This document shows positions 42,588-51,896 of a DNA stretch of 60,634 nt, piece by piece; position 1 is the stretch's first letter; each line of letters opens with the position of its first letter. The DNA comes from an uncultured Eubacteriales bacterium (lineage in GTDB: Bacteria; Bacillota; Clostridia; TANB77; CAG-508). Under the pieces are notes generated by a model. That model did not search any database. It was given only the letters and a program-made list of their open reading frames with translations, and was not told the origin of the DNA. Location: the NCBI GenBank assembly GCA_949288185.1, contig CASEIZ010000042.1:1-60634 (forward strand). The letters run 5' to 3'. The position numbers and the translations under genes are program-made.

Positions 42588-43493
42588 ATGGGATTTTTTG
42601 ATAAATTAAAAAATGGATTAAATAAAACAAAAAAATCATTTGATGAAAAAATCAATAATGTATTTAGTAGCTTTAGAAAAGTAGATGAAGACTTTTTAGA
42701 AGAATTAGAAGAAATCTTAATTATGTCAGATATCGGAATGGACACTTCTATAAAAATTATCAACAATTTAAGAGAGAGAATTAAGAAAGAAAAAATTGAA
42801 GATGAAGAAGATGTTAAAAAAGCATTAAGAGAAGAAATGCAAAAAATACTAGAGGTAACAGATATCAGTTTGCATCTAAATACAAAACCATCCATTATAT
42901 TAGTGGTTGGTGTCAATGGTGTAGGAAAAACAACCTCTATTGGAAAAATTGCAAATCGTTTAGCAAAAGACGGAAAAAAAGTAGTTGTTGCAGCAGCAGA
43001 TACGTTTAGAGCAGCAGCAGTAGAGCAATTAGAAATTTGGGCAAAACGTTCAGGGGCGGATATTGTAAAACGAGAAGAAGGTGTAGACCCAGCATCTGTT
43101 GTATATGATGCTATTAAAATAACAAGAGAAAAAAATGCTGATGTATTAATTGTCGATACTGCTGGTAGACTTCATAATAAAAAATACCTAATGGATGAGT
43201 TGAACAAGATTCAAAAAGTGATTAATAAAGAAATGAGTGAAGCAGATAAAGAAGTATTACTAGTGATTGATGGAACAACTGGACAAAATGCGATTTCACA
43301 AGTAAAAGCATTTAAAGAAGAAGCAGATATCACTGGATTAGTATTAACGAAACTAGACGGTACAGCCAAAGGTGGTGTTGTTATCGGAATTGTAGAAGAA
43401 AATAAAATACCAGTAAAATTTATTGGTGTAGGAGAACAAATTGATGACATGGAAATTTTCAATGCAGAAGATTTTGTAAAAGCAATTATATAA
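42588..43493 (+). CDS. ftsY: Signal recognition particle receptor FtsY
   Basis: SRP-receptor GTPase that delivers nascent membrane proteins to SecYEG. The product has 301 residues: a short acidic/basic N-terminal region, an N domain, then the G domain with GVNGVGKTTSIGKIA (P-loop), DTFRAAAVEQL, VDTAGRLHNK and TKLDGTAKGG. The A domain is minimal. ATG 42588 follows AAAGGA. Confidence 0.97.
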   Translation: MGFFDKLKNGLNKTKKSFDEKINNVFSSFRKVDEDFLEELEEILIMSDIGMDTSIKIINNLRERIKKEKIEDEEDVKKALREEMQKILEVTDISLHLNTKPSIILVVGVNGVGKTTSIGKIANRLAKDGKKVVVAAADTFRAAAVEQLEIWAKRSGADIVKREEGVDPASVVYDAIKITREKNADVLIVDTAGRLHNKKYLMDELNKIQKVINKEMSEADKEVLLVIDGTTGQNAISQVKAFKEEADITGLVLTKLDGTAKGGVVIGIVEENKIPVKFIGVGEQIDDMEIFNAEDFVKAII

Positions 43494-43555
43494 ATTGAAA
43501 GTTAGAAAAGATTATTAAAAATAAGAGGAGATGTTAGAGAAAAGGAGGAATCATC

Positions 43556-46465
43556 TTGGAAGAAGAAAGAAAAAAAGCTGTTGTGGAAATTGAAAATCCT
43601 ACAAAGCAGGATATTAACCAGGAAGAACAAGAAACTAATCAACCAAAAAAAACAAAGAAAAAAAGTAAAATAAGAATGATATTAGTAATTCTATTTATTT
43701 TAATATTTGCGATTACTTCATATATCCAAGTAAGAGGAAGTTATTTAGAATATTTAGAATTAGGGGAAAAATACCTAGATGTATTTTATACCAACATAAT
43801 TTATCGATATGCACTTATGGCAATTAATTTTGTTATATTATTCTTTGTCATCTATATGACCAACAGAGGAATCAAGAAAGGACTAAAACCATTTTTTGAT
43901 AAAGAAAAAAAGGAAATGCCTAAATTGTTAAATAAATCTATTTCATTGGTAATTTCTATTATTATTAGTGTATTTGTTTCAGATAGAATGATGCAAAATA
44001 TTATGCTAGTGATGGCAAATACATCTTTTGGAATAACAGATCCTATATTTGGATTAGATATTGCTTATTATGTATTCCAAAAACCATTGATTGAAATGTT
44101 GGTATATTATATAGTAGGAATTGTAATTGGATTAACAATCTATATGGTTGTGTATTACATATTTGTATTTAATCGATATTTTGATGGTGTAGATAGAAAT
44201 ATGTTAAAAGACAGTTTATTTATGAAAAAACTAACAAGAAATGTTTTATTCATTATTTTAGGAGTTGCTATTATTACAATATTAGGTACGCAAAATTTAA
44301 TGTTTGGAAAAATTTTAACGATTGATGAAAATATAGAAATTAATGGTGCAGGAATGATAGAATCTACTATTCGATTATGGGGATATATTATATTTGCATT
44401 TGTTATTGTCATTTTTGCATATAGAGCTTTAAAATATTTTAAACAAGGAAATACAGGAAAAGTATTGAAAAATTTGGCAGTTATTCCTATCTACTTAGTA
44501 GCATTATTTGTGGTTATGGTAGCAGTAGATTTAATCTATGTAAATGCTAATGAATTAGATAGGGAAAGAACATATATTGCACAAAATATTGAAAATACCA
44601 AAAATGCTTATGGATTAGATGTAGAAGAGGAAGCAGTAGAATATTCAGGAACAGTAACAGAACAGGATTTAAATGCAAATACCAACATTGTAAATAATAT
44701 ACCAATTATTAGTGAAGATGCTGTATTGATTACTTTAGAAAATACACAAACAAGTACAGGATATTATACATATAGAAGTGCAAATTTGGCAAAATATAAA
44801 ATTGGAGATGAAGAACAAATTGTATATTTATCTCCAAGAGAAATTACAAGTTCAGATAGAACCTATAGTAATAAAACTTATGAATATACACATGGCTATG
44901 GAGAAATTATCACATCAGCAACAGAAAGCTCAGAGACGGGGAATATAGAGTATATTCAAAAAAATGTATCAGGAAATGATGAGATTGTCAATATAACAGA
45001 ACCAAGAATTTATTTTAGTACAGATGATAGTGCTATTATTGCAACAAATACCAAAAATAAACAAGAATATGATTATACAGATGAAAATGGAAATGATGTG
45101 ACATCATCATATGACGGAAAAGCAGGATTACAATTAGGATTTTTAGATAGATTTGTTTTGGCAATGTATAAAGGAGATATTAATTTAGCATTTTCTACTC
45201 AAATCACAAGTGATAGTAAAATATTAATTAATAGAAATATCATAGAAAGAGCAAAAAAAGCATTACCATATTTAATGTATGATGAAAATCCATATACAGT
45301 CATTGGAGATGATGGGAAAATTTATTGGGTATTAGATGCTTATACAATTTCAAGCAGTTATCCATATTCACAATACACAGAAATTGAACATGAAGGTGGA
45401 ACAAGAGATATTAATTATATTAGAAATTCTGTAAAAGTGATTATTGATGCTTATAATGGAACAATGAACTTCTATATAACAGATAGGACAGATCCAATTG
45501 CAATGGCATATAGAAACATATATCCTTCTTTATTTGCAGACTTAGACGAAGAGATTCCAAAAGATATTGCAGAACATTTTGTATATCCAGAATTTTTATA
45601 TAATGTACAAGCTGAACTACTAAAAATCTATCATAATGTGAGACCAGATGTATTATATCGTTCAGATGATTTATGGGATTTTGTTAGATATAATAACTTA
45701 AATACAACAAGATCAACAGGAACCTATTTGGAACCATACTATATTATGGTCAAGACAGATGATGGAGAAGAATTAGGATTAATGCAAATCTATACACAAA
45801 ACAATAGACAAAATATTATTTCATATTTAGTTGGAACAACAGATGGAGGAACAAACAAATTAAAATTATGTACATTCTCAGCAGATAGCAATATTGTTAG
45901 TCCAACACAACTAGATAATCAAATTGCAGAAGATGAAGCGATTTCATCAGAATTAAAAACATTAGAAACAACAGGAACGAGAATTACAAAACAGATGATT
46001 ATTGTACCAATAGGAAATACCTTATTATATGTTGAACCAATTTATCAAACAATGATTAATGAATCAGAAATACCATTACTTAAAAAAGTAGTTGTCGCAT
46101 CAGGAAATAAGGTAGCAATTGGAGACACTTTACAAAAAGCATTACAAAATCTTCTTTCAAATTCTGCAGTAGATATAGAAGTAGAAAATACAGAAGATAT
46201 TGATGGATTAATCGATTCTATTATTAAAGCAAATCAAAATTTAAAAGAATCTACGAATAATAGTGATTGGAGTATGATGGGAAGTGATATTGAACGATTA
46301 CAAACATTGATAGACTCTTTAGAAACCATGAGAGAAGAAGAAAATGCTAATACAGAAAATACAGATGATGTAAATAATACAAATACAATTGATAACACGA
46401 TCAATGAAAATATTGAAAATTCAGAAGAAACAAATGTAACAGTAAATGAAAATGAAGGAATATAA
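43556..46465 (+). CDS. UPF0182 family membrane protein
   Basis: The product has 969 residues. A Lys/Glu-rich N-terminus is followed by seven membrane segments in the first 345 residues (for example 40-60, 80-102, 124-142, 175-205, 224-244, 275-294, 310-330). A large extracytoplasmic domain follows, containing NPYTVIGDDGKIYWVLDAYT, and then an Asn/Glu-rich C-terminal tail. The domain order matches UPF0182, whose function is unknown. TTG 43556 follows AAAGGAGG. Confidence 0.9.
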   Translation: MEEERKKAVVEIENPTKQDINQEEQETNQPKKTKKKSKIRMILVILFILIFAITSYIQVRGSYLEYLELGEKYLDVFYTNIIYRYALMAINFVILFFVIYMTNRGIKKGLKPFFDKEKKEMPKLLNKSISLVISIIISVFVSDRMMQNIMLVMANTSFGITDPIFGLDIAYYVFQKPLIEMLVYYIVGIVIGLTIYMVVYYIFVFNRYFDGVDRNMLKDSLFMKKLTRNVLFIILGVAIITILGTQNLMFGKILTIDENIEINGAGMIESTIRLWGYIIFAFVIVIFAYRALKYFKQGNTGKVLKNLAVIPIYLVALFVVMVAVDLIYVNANELDRERTYIAQNIENTKNAYGLDVEEEAVEYSGTVTEQDLNANTNIVNNIPIISEDAVLITLENTQTSTGYYTYRSANLAKYKIGDEEQIVYLSPREITSSDRTYSNKTYEYTHGYGEIITSATESSETGNIEYIQKNVSGNDEIVNITEPRIYFSTDDSAIIATNTKNKQEYDYTDENGNDVTSSYDGKAGLQLGFLDRFVLAMYKGDINLAFSTQITSDSKILINRNIIERAKKALPYLMYDENPYTVIGDDGKIYWVLDAYTISSSYPYSQYTEIEHEGGTRDINYIRNSVKVIIDAYNGTMNFYITDRTDPIAMAYRNIYPSLFADLDEEIPKDIAEHFVYPEFLYNVQAELLKIYHNVRPDVLYRSDDLWDFVRYNNLNTTRSTGTYLEPYYIMVKTDDGEELGLMQIYTQNNRQNIISYLVGTTDGGTNKLKLCTFSADSNIVSPTQLDNQIAEDEAISSELKTLETTGTRITKQMIIVPIGNTLLYVEPIYQTMINESEIPLLKKVVVASGNKVAIGDTLQKALQNLLSNSAVDIEVENTEDIDGLIDSIIKANQNLKESTNNSDWSMMGSDIERLQTLIDSLETMREEENANTENTDDVNNTNTIDNTINENIENSEETNVTVNENEGI

Positions 46466-46512
46466 TTAAAAATTATATGAAGTATAAAAAATATTGAATA
46501 AAAAACTATAAA

Positions 46513-46541
46513 AAATCCACTCTATAAATAGGTGGATTTTT
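46513..46541 (+). terminator. Terminator whose 3' arm carries the next ribosome-binding site
   Basis: AAATCCAC pairs with GTGGATTT, then TTTT. AGGTGG in the 3' arm is also the only Shine-Dalgarno-like site for ATG 46544. Read-through RNA would thus hide the site, while a transcript starting inside the loop would expose it. Confidence 0.65.
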
Positions 46542-46543
46542 TT

Positions 46544-46849
46544 ATGTCAGGATTTTTTAATAAGATAAAAAATAAAAAGATAGATGTCCTAAATACCTCT
46601 ATCAATAATTTAATAGAAACATTTCAAAAATCTAATATTGAAGAATGGACATATATATTGGGAAGTAAAAAAGAAATCATAAAAAGGAATTTTATTGCTG
46701 GAATTTTTAGAGGAGTTGGAATTGGTATAGGTGTTACTATCATAACAGCCATTTTAGTTATTATTTTACAAAGAATCGTAGCATTAAATATCCCAGTAAT
46801 CGGAGAGTATATTGCTGATATTGTTGAGATAGTACAAAAGAGTAGGTAA
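46544..46849 (+). CDS. DUF5665-type membrane protein
   Basis: The product has 101 residues: a basic N-terminus, RNFIAGIFRGVGIGIGVTII leading into one or two membrane helices (about 50-75), and a C-terminal amphipathic end (NIPVIGEYIADIVEIVQKSR). The pattern matches DUF5665, of unknown function. ATG 46544 is chosen over 46532 because AGGTGG lies upstream. Confidence 0.8.
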   Translation: MSGFFNKIKNKKIDVLNTSINNLIETFQKSNIEEWTYILGSKKEIIKRNFIAGIFRGVGIGIGVTIITAILVIILQRIVALNIPVIGEYIADIVEIVQKSR

Positions 46850-46883
46850 GTTGCCAAAAAGGCCCGTCCCCTTTGGCAACTTA
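46850..46883. terminator. Bidirectional terminator between DUF5665 and tyrS
   Basis: AAGTTGCCAAA (from 46849) and TTTGGCAACTT (ending 46883) form a perfect stem whose loop is AAGGCCCGTCCCC, a family-D-like core. It serves two convergent genes. Confidence 0.85.
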
Positions 46884-46884
46884 T

Positions 46885-48099
46885 CTATTTTTCTAATTTA
46901 TAAAAGACTTTTTTACCCTTTTTTAAAATAGCATATCCTTGTGAAAAAGCTTTTTCAGAAAGTTGATAATTTACATCAGAAATTTTTTCATCATTTAAAG
47001 AAATACCACCTTGTGTGATTAAAGTTCTAGCTTGTCCTTTTGATGGTGCAATTCCTGTTTGAATAATGGCATCTACTATAGAAATATTTGCAGAGTCTAA
47101 TTTTACAGTAGGCATATTGTCTAAACTTCCAGTTCCATTAAATAAAGCATTAGAAGCTTCTTCGGCTTTTTTTGCTTCTTCTTCACCATGAATTAATTTT
47201 GTGATTTCATAAGCTGCTACTTTTTTAGCTTCATTTATTTTTTCATCTTTTAAATTTGATAATTCATTAATTTGCTCAATTGGAAGAAATGTTAACATTT
47301 TTAAAACAGTTTCTACACTACTGTCTTCTATATTTCTCCAATATTGATAAAATTCATAAGGAGAAGTTTTATTAGGGTCTAACCATAAAGCACCTTTTTC
47401 AGTTTTACCCATTTTCTTACCTTCTTTTGTTGTCAAAAGTTTAAAGGTTAAACCATAAGAATCTTCTTTACCAATTTTTCTAATCAATTCAACACCACCA
47501 ATGATGTTAGACCATTGGTCATTTCCACCCATTTGAAGTTTACAACCATATTTGTTATATAAATATAAAAAGTCATAAGATTGCATTAACATATAACTCA
47601 TTTCAAAAAAGGTTAAACCAGTTTCTAATCTTTGTTTATAACATTCTGCAGCAAGCATTCTGTTGACTGAGAATAGACTACCGATTTCACGAACAAAGTC
47701 AACAAATTTTAAATCTAATAACCAGTCAGCATTATTAACAATAATAGCTGCATTTTCTCCTTCAAAGCTAACAAATTTTTCTACTTGTTTTTTGATGCAT
47801 TCCACATTGTGATTAATTTCTTCTCTTGACATCATTTTTCTCATATCTGTTTTTCCAGAAGGGTCACCAATCGTTGCTGTACCACCACCTACTAAGATAA
47901 TAGGTTTATGACCACATTTTTGCATGTGACTTGCTACCATTAATGAAACAAAATGTCCAACATGAAGACTATCAGCAGTAGGGTCAATTCCAATATAAAA
48001 TGGAACAGATTCTTTGCCAAATAGTTCTTTGATTTCTGCCGGATGTGTTAATTGCTCAATATATCCTCTTTCGTCTAAAATATCAAAAACATTTTTCAT
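46885..48099 (-). CDS. tyrS: Tyrosyl-tRNA synthetase
   Basis: Class I synthetase that charges tRNA-Tyr. The product has 404 residues. The HIGH-type motif is DSLHVGHFV; the tyrosine pocket has [12 protein letters not shown]; the KMSKS-type motif appears as [13 protein letters not shown], with Gly-Lys-Thr in place of Ser-Lys-Ser. The C-terminal S4 domain is [23 protein letters not shown] 48099 follows GAAAGGA; longer readings add an unrelated tail. Confidence 0.95.
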   Translation of the reverse strand: MKNVFDILDERGYIEQLTHPAEIKELFGKESVPFYIGIDPTADSLHVGHFVSLMVASHMQKCGHKPIILVGGGTATIGDPSGKTDMRKMMSREEINHNVECIKKQVEKFVSFEGENAAIIVNNADWLLDLKFVDFVREIGSLFSVNRMLAAECYKQRLETGLTFFEMSYMLMQSYDFLYLYNKYGCKLQMGGNDQWSNIIGGVELIRKIGKEDSYGLTFKLLTTKEGKKMGKTEKGALWLDPNKTSPYEFYQYWRNIEDSSVETVLKMLTFLPIEQINELSNLKDEKINEAKKVAAYEITKLIHGEEEAKKAEEASNALFNGTGSLDNMPTVKLDSANISIVDAIIQTGIAPSKGQARTLITQGGISLNDEKISDVNYQLSEKAFSQGYAILKKGKKVFYKLEK

Positions 48100-48283
48100 C
48101 AAATTCAATCCTTTCAAATAATTAATATATATAATAAGAAAAGCGTGCGTTAACGAAATCAAAGATTTCGACGCACATATGTGCAAAATCGCTTTGCGAT
48201 TATTGCACGAATATAAGTAGCTTAACCTTGTTGTATACGGAAAAATCTTATATGTGGTCAAGATAAAAGTCGATTTTTCCTAT
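48100..48283 (-). promoter_or_regulatory. Promoter and hairpins upstream of tyrS (no T-box)
   Basis: On the reverse strand a possible promoter (TTGACC about 48255, TATACA about 48235) overlaps a stem GTATAGGAAAAATC/GATTTTTCCGTATAC. Two further hairpins follow: TGCAA-AATCGC-AAA-GCGATTTTGCA, and GTGCGT..ACGCAC enclosing GAAATC/GATTTC. I do not see the T-box sequence with its GGTGG core, so regulation by tRNA-Tyr is not supported. Confidence 0.5.
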
Positions 48284-48311
48284 ACAATAAAAAACGGATA
48301 GAAGATCCGTC
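48284..48311 (-). terminator. Terminator of the zinc-ribbon gene
   Basis: ACGGAT/ATCCGT stem with loop AGAAG; on the reverse strand it is followed by TTTTTTATTG. Confidence 0.75.
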
Positions 48312-48320
48312 TTTAAAAAA

Positions 48321-48605
48321 CTAATTTAACGTAATACCAGTATTTCCTACATTTCCGTTTTTACCAATATTGTTAATTTCTGCTTTATATTGTTTAAAAT
48401 CTTCATATTCTAAAAATCTATTTAAATTTTTTACTGAAACACCGATTTGACCAGAAATTGTATCTAAAGAATCATTTAAACCATTTTCTTGTACATAATT
48501 GACAAAATTAGAAAATTCCATACCATCTTTAGCACTACATTTTGGACAAACATTACCTTGTGCTACATAAAAACTTCCACATCTACTACATCTATTAAAT
48601 TCCAT
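48321..48605 (-). CDS. Zinc-ribbon protein of unknown function
   Basis: The product has 94 residues. It opens with a four-cysteine ribbon (CSRCGSFYVAQGNVCPKC), followed by a helical part with a possible HTH-like stretch (LDTISGQIGVSVKNLNRFLE) and a Gly/Asn-rich end. ATG 48605 is 8 nt from AGGAGG; TTG 48611 is too close to it. Seen next to tyrS but transcribed separately. Confidence 0.75.
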   Translation of the reverse strand: MEFNRCSRCGSFYVAQGNVCPKCSAKDGMEFSNFVNYVQENGLNDSLDTISGQIGVSVKNLNRFLEYEDFKQYKAEINNIGKNGNVGNTGITLN

Positions 48606-48698
48606 ATTCAATTCCTCCTAAATTTTTTCTTTTGATGTTAAAATCGTACACATTGTATCACAAATTAACAAAAAAATAAAGAGTTTTTATAGGAAAAA

Positions 48699-48727
48699 TT
48701 GACAATATATAAAATGTTATATAAAAT
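48699..48727 (+). promoter_or_regulatory. Promoter of the HD-domain gene
   Basis: TTGACA (48699-48704), a 17-bp spacer and TAAAAT (48722-48727), about 48 bp before the start. Confidence 0.75.
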
Positions 48728-48775
48728 AGAAAAAAGTAGTATATAAAAGTAAAAAAATTATGGAAGGAAATCGGA

Positions 48776-49825
48776 ATGAATACATATATAGAAACAATGT
48801 CTCCTTTGATAAAGTGTTATTTTCATATTTTGTCACCAGAATTCCCGAATTTTCTATTAGAGTATATTCAAACACCAGAAATGCAAAAACAAAGTACTAT
48901 TAGTACTTCTTGTGGAACGATTTATTCTAAAATGTTTGAACGATTTTGGTATTCAAGTTTAGATCATAGTGTAGCAGTGGCATTAATTATATGGAATTTC
49001 ACAAAGGATAAAAAACAAACTTTATCTGGCTTATTTCATGATATTGCTACACCTGCATTTAAACATTGTATTGATTTTATGAATGGAGACTATGAAAAAC
49101 AAGAATCGACAGAAGAATTAACGAGACGAATGATAGAAAATTCAAAAGAAATTATGGCATTATTAAATAGAGATCATATAACATTAGAAGAAGTATGTGA
49201 TTATCACATATATCCAATCGCAGATAACGATACTCCTAAACTTTCAGCAGATAGATTAGAATATACATTATCAAATGGATTGGGTGCCATAAAAGAGATG
49301 TGGGATTTAAAAGAGATAAAAGAAATTTATCAAGATATTGGAATCCAACAAAATGAAGAAGGGATTCCAGAATTAGGATTTAAACATAAAGAATTAGCAG
49401 AAAAGTTTGTAAATATAATGAGCAAATTGTCATGCGAATATGTGAATAATAAAACCAAATATTCAATGCAATTCATTGCAGATATTATGAAAAAGATGTA
49501 TGAACAAAATTTAATTACGAAAAAAGATTTATATACACTAAGTGAAAAAGAAGTGATTCAAAAAATAGAAGACTGTCCAATCGAAAATATTTCAAACTGT
49601 TTTAAAAAATGGGAAGATGCAACACAAATAAAAGAAAGCAATGAATTACCTAAAGAAAAATATTGTGTAGATATCAAGGTAAAACAAAGATATATTGTTC
49701 CATTAGTAGAAGAGAATAACCAATTTGTCAGAATAGATACAATTTCTGAAAGTGCAAAAAAAGATATAGACAGCTTTTTAAATTATAAACCAAAGAAATA
49801 TGCATATTTAGATTTTAATTTTTAG
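48776..49825 (+). CDS. HD-domain metal-dependent phosphohydrolase
   Basis: The product has 349 residues. The HD residues are visible as H in SLDHSVAVALI, HD in LSGLFHDIATPAFKH, and a downstream D (PKLSADRLEYTLSN). Relatives cleave nucleotides or phosphate monoesters; the substrate is unknown. ATG 48776 follows GGAAGGAAA. A DUF1294 gene follows 17 bp later in the same transcript. Confidence 0.85.
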   Translation: MNTYIETMSPLIKCYFHILSPEFPNFLLEYIQTPEMQKQSTISTSCGTIYSKMFERFWYSSLDHSVAVALIIWNFTKDKKQTLSGLFHDIATPAFKHCIDFMNGDYEKQESTEELTRRMIENSKEIMALLNRDHITLEEVCDYHIYPIADNDTPKLSADRLEYTLSNGLGAIKEMWDLKEIKEIYQDIGIQQNEEGIPELGFKHKELAEKFVNIMSKLSCEYVNNKTKYSMQFIADIMKKMYEQNLITKKDLYTLSEKEVIQKIEDCPIENISNCFKKWEDATQIKESNELPKEKYCVDIKVKQRYIVPLVEENNQFVRIDTISESAKKDIDSFLNYKPKKYAYLDFNF

Positions 49826-49842
49826 AAGAGGAGAAGAACAAA

Positions 49843-50145
49843 ATGTTTGAAAGTACAATAAGTATACAAGATATATTTTCAACAAGAAATATCATTATTT
49901 ATTTTGTGGCAATCAATATCATTGGTTTTTTAATCATGTTTATTGATAAACAAAAAGCCAAAAAAGGAGCATGGAGAATTCCAGAAAAAACCTTATTTAT
50001 TATAACGGCATTAGGTGGTGGAATTGGAACCATTACTGGCATGTATACCTTTAGACATAAAACACAAAAATTGCAATTTGTAGTGGGATTACCAGTTATA
50101 ACAATTTTAGAGATTATATTGGCCATCTATTGGATATTTTTCTAA
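49843..50145 (+). CDS. DUF1294 membrane protein
   Basis: The product has 100 residues with three to four hydrophobic segments and the family pattern FIDKQKAKKGAWRIPEKTL followed by GGGIGTITGMYTFRHKTQK. DUF1294 proteins are widespread and uncharacterised. ATG 49843 follows GAGGAG. A terminator abuts the stop. Confidence 0.88.
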   Translation: MFESTISIQDIFSTRNIIIYFVAINIIGFLIMFIDKQKAKKGAWRIPEKTLFIITALGGGIGTITGMYTFRHKTQKLQFVVGLPVITILEIILAIYWIFF

Positions 50146-50177
50146 TACACTTCTATAAAACGAAGTGTATTTTTTTA
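50145..50177 (+). terminator. Terminator after DUF1294 gene
   Basis: ATACACTTC/GAAGTGTAT stem with loop TATAAAAC and a T7 tract. Confidence 0.88.
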
Positions 50178-50193
50178 TTGTTTTAGACAACAA

Positions 50194-50244
50194 GGTTCAG
50201 GGGTACCCGACTCCAATCTTTGATTGCTATGTCGGGTCAGGTTC
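50194..50244. repeat. 46-bp hairpin insertion flanked by GGTTC
   Basis: GGTTC at 50194-50198 and 50240-50244 brackets ACCCGAC..GTCGGGT (50205-50211 with 50231-50237) with an inner AATC/GATT pair. The flanks TTAGACAACAA and TTATTT occur joined, without the hairpin, at 60283-60304. Confidence 0.65.
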
Positions 50245-50336
50245 TTATTTAAAGAGGAAAAAAGTTCTTTCTATTTAATAAAAAAATAATATTTTGGTAC
50301 ACATAATAGAAAAAATAAATTGTATAAAAATAAAAA

Positions 50337-50722
50337 AGTGGATAAGTTAAAAAATGAATGTGAACAACTCGTGAACGAAAAAATAGCATTTTCAATTATT
50401 CACAAAGTTATCCACAATATCCACAGGTAACAAAAGTGGATAAATATGACAAAAGAAGAGTTAAAGAGATATACATAAAACAGGAAAATATATCAATTTG
50501 TCATCAATATGAAAAAAGAATGTAATAAAAGTATGCGAAAAATGGTGGATTTTCAAGAAAAATAAGTAAAAATACAGGAAAATAAAACAATATAAGAGAA
50601 TAAAAATGTAGAATTGAAATAAATCTGTCATGAGAATGTCATTAGAAAAAAGTAGAAAAATAAAAGGAAATGTAGAATAGTAGGAAAAAATAACTGTGGA
50701 TAAATATAAAACATGTGGATAA
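50337..50722. promoter_or_regulatory. Cluster of seven DnaA-box-like sites
   Basis: Perfect TTATCCACA lies at 50408-50416 (+), and perfect sites read TGTGGATAA at 50695-50703 and 50714-50722. TTATTCACA at 50396-50404 fits the relaxed consensus. One-mismatch sites are at 50337-50345, 50417-50425 and 50435-50443. The stretch 50178-50859 is AT-rich and holds no gene. It could be a DnaA-titrating cluster or an origin; dnaA and dnaN are not nearby. Confidence 0.75.
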
Positions 50723-50859
50723 TTTTATAAATCAAGAACAAAATATCATTTTTTTGAATATAGTATATAAATAAGAAGATATTTGTTGGAGATGAAAGAT
50801 TGAAAAAATGAATTCTTTTTCAATCAGTTTTGTGTTTTGTGAAAGGAATGAGAAAGGTA

Positions 50860-51210
50860 ATGATAAATAAAATAAAAGATTTCATAAAAGGTAAATGGTA
50901 TAGAGAAATAGAAGAAAATGACATTGGATTAGAAGAATTAAAGCAACTTCAAAAAGAAGGTGCCATGATTGTAGATGTTAGGAGTCCACAAGAATTTCGA
51001 GAAGGACATATTGATGGAGCCATATCTATTCCAGAATATGACATAAAAAAAGAAGCTGAAAAAAGAATAATAAATAAAAACAAAGATATTGTTGTATATT
51101 GTAGTTCAGGAGGAAGAAGTAAAAAAGCACAGAAACAATTAAAAAAGTTAGGGTACAGCCAGGTTTATAATTTATATAATGGTCTTACAAACTATGTCAA
51201 TAATTTTTGA
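50860..51210 (+). CDS. Rhodanese-domain protein
   Basis: The product has 116 residues with a single rhodanese domain: MIVDVRSPQEFREGHIDGAI and the active-site loop VVYCSSGGRSKKA with catalytic Cys. It could transfer sulfane sulfur. The start is uncertain: ATG 50848 and ATG 50860 both have AAAGG nearby but closely spaced. Its last codons (LYNGLTNY) are duplicated at 55474-55494. Confidence 0.85.
   Translation: MINKIKDFIKGKWYREIEENDIGLEELKQLQKEGAMIVDVRSPQEFREGHIDGAISIPEYDIKKEAEKRIINKNKDIVVYCSSGGRSKKAQKQLKKLGYSQVYNLYNGLTNYVNNF
51175..51195. repeat. Left 21-bp direct repeat (3' end of rhodanese gene)
   Basis: The 21-bp sequence starting TATAATGGTCTTAC is repeated exactly and in the same orientation at 55474-55494. 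It bounds a 4.3-kb three-gene unit. Confidence 0.85.
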
Positions 51211-51342
51211 AAATATCTTAAAAATTTTTAAACACAAGCTTTAAAATTGATTTTTTAGAGGTAGAATACTGGAGAGATTTCAAAATTGCTTTTCAGGACA
51301 TGCCTGTACTTCTTATATGACTAAAAAATAAAAAGCAAACCA

Positions 51343-51370
51343 TTGAATAATCATTCTAGTATGTTATAAT
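51343..51370 (+). promoter_or_regulatory. Promoter of the three-gene unit
   Basis: TTGAAT (51343-51348), a 16-bp spacer and TATAAT (51365-51370). The leader is about 100 nt. The stretch 51211-51342 shows no gene. Confidence 0.6.
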
Positions 51371-51480
51371 TATATCAGAATGAATGAGATTTAAGTAAGA
51401 TGAGATATAAATAATATATTTCTAAAAATTATATTTAATGAAAAAATTAAATTGTAACTTAAGAAAAATGGGAGAAGTAT

Positions 51481-51891
51481 ATGGTAAATACAGATTTTGA
51501 TAGAAAAGCTTTAGCAGAAGTTTATGAAGTTATCATAATGTTGAAAAATGAGGATTTTAATAAAATTCCAAAGGAAATAGTAGAAGCAATAAAGTTAAAT
51601 AAAGATAATGAATATGAAGTTGATTTTCAAAAGATTGTAAGAGATGAAATGTTACCGGATGCTAGACAAATATTGTCTGCAATATATACTTATTATTTAG
51701 CAGATAAAGAAGAAAAAAAGGTAATATTTGATTTAATAAATATAAAAAAGCAAACTTATGTAAAATATCCTATTTTTGAAAAAAGTAATAAGATAGAAGA
51801 GAATAGCAACATACAAGATATTATAACGATAAAGGAACAAAATTTTTTCACAAGAATTTTTGAAAAAATAAAAAATATATTTAGGAGGTAA
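51481..51891 (+). CDS. Small protein 1 of the 4.3-kb unit
   Basis: The product has 136 residues. An N-terminal helical domain (about 1-85; ALAEVYEVIIMLKNEDFNKI, IPKEIVEAIKLNK) is followed by a linker and a basic aromatic C-terminal helix (NFFTRIFEKIKNIFRR) that could lie on a membrane. The first domain resembles a type I have seen in small proteins of gut Firmicutes, but I cannot name it. ATG 51481 follows GGGAGAAG. It is 5 bp from the next gene. Confidence 0.65.
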   Translation: MVNTDFDRKALAEVYEVIIMLKNEDFNKIPKEIVEAIKLNKDNEYEVDFQKIVRDEMLPDARQILSAIYTYYLADKEEKKVIFDLINIKKQTYVKYPIFEKSNKIEENSNIQDIITIKEQNFFTRIFEKIKNIFRR

Positions 51892-51896
51892 TTTTA

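Noticed and set aside
48100..48283. T-box riboswitch upstream of tyrS
   Set aside because: The conserved T-box sequence and the antiterminator GGTGG core were not found on the reverse strand.
50337..50722. DnaA-box cluster called outright as oriC
   Set aside because: dnaA, dnaN, rpmH and other usual oriC neighbours are absent, and skew could not be computed, so it is reported only as a DnaA-box cluster.
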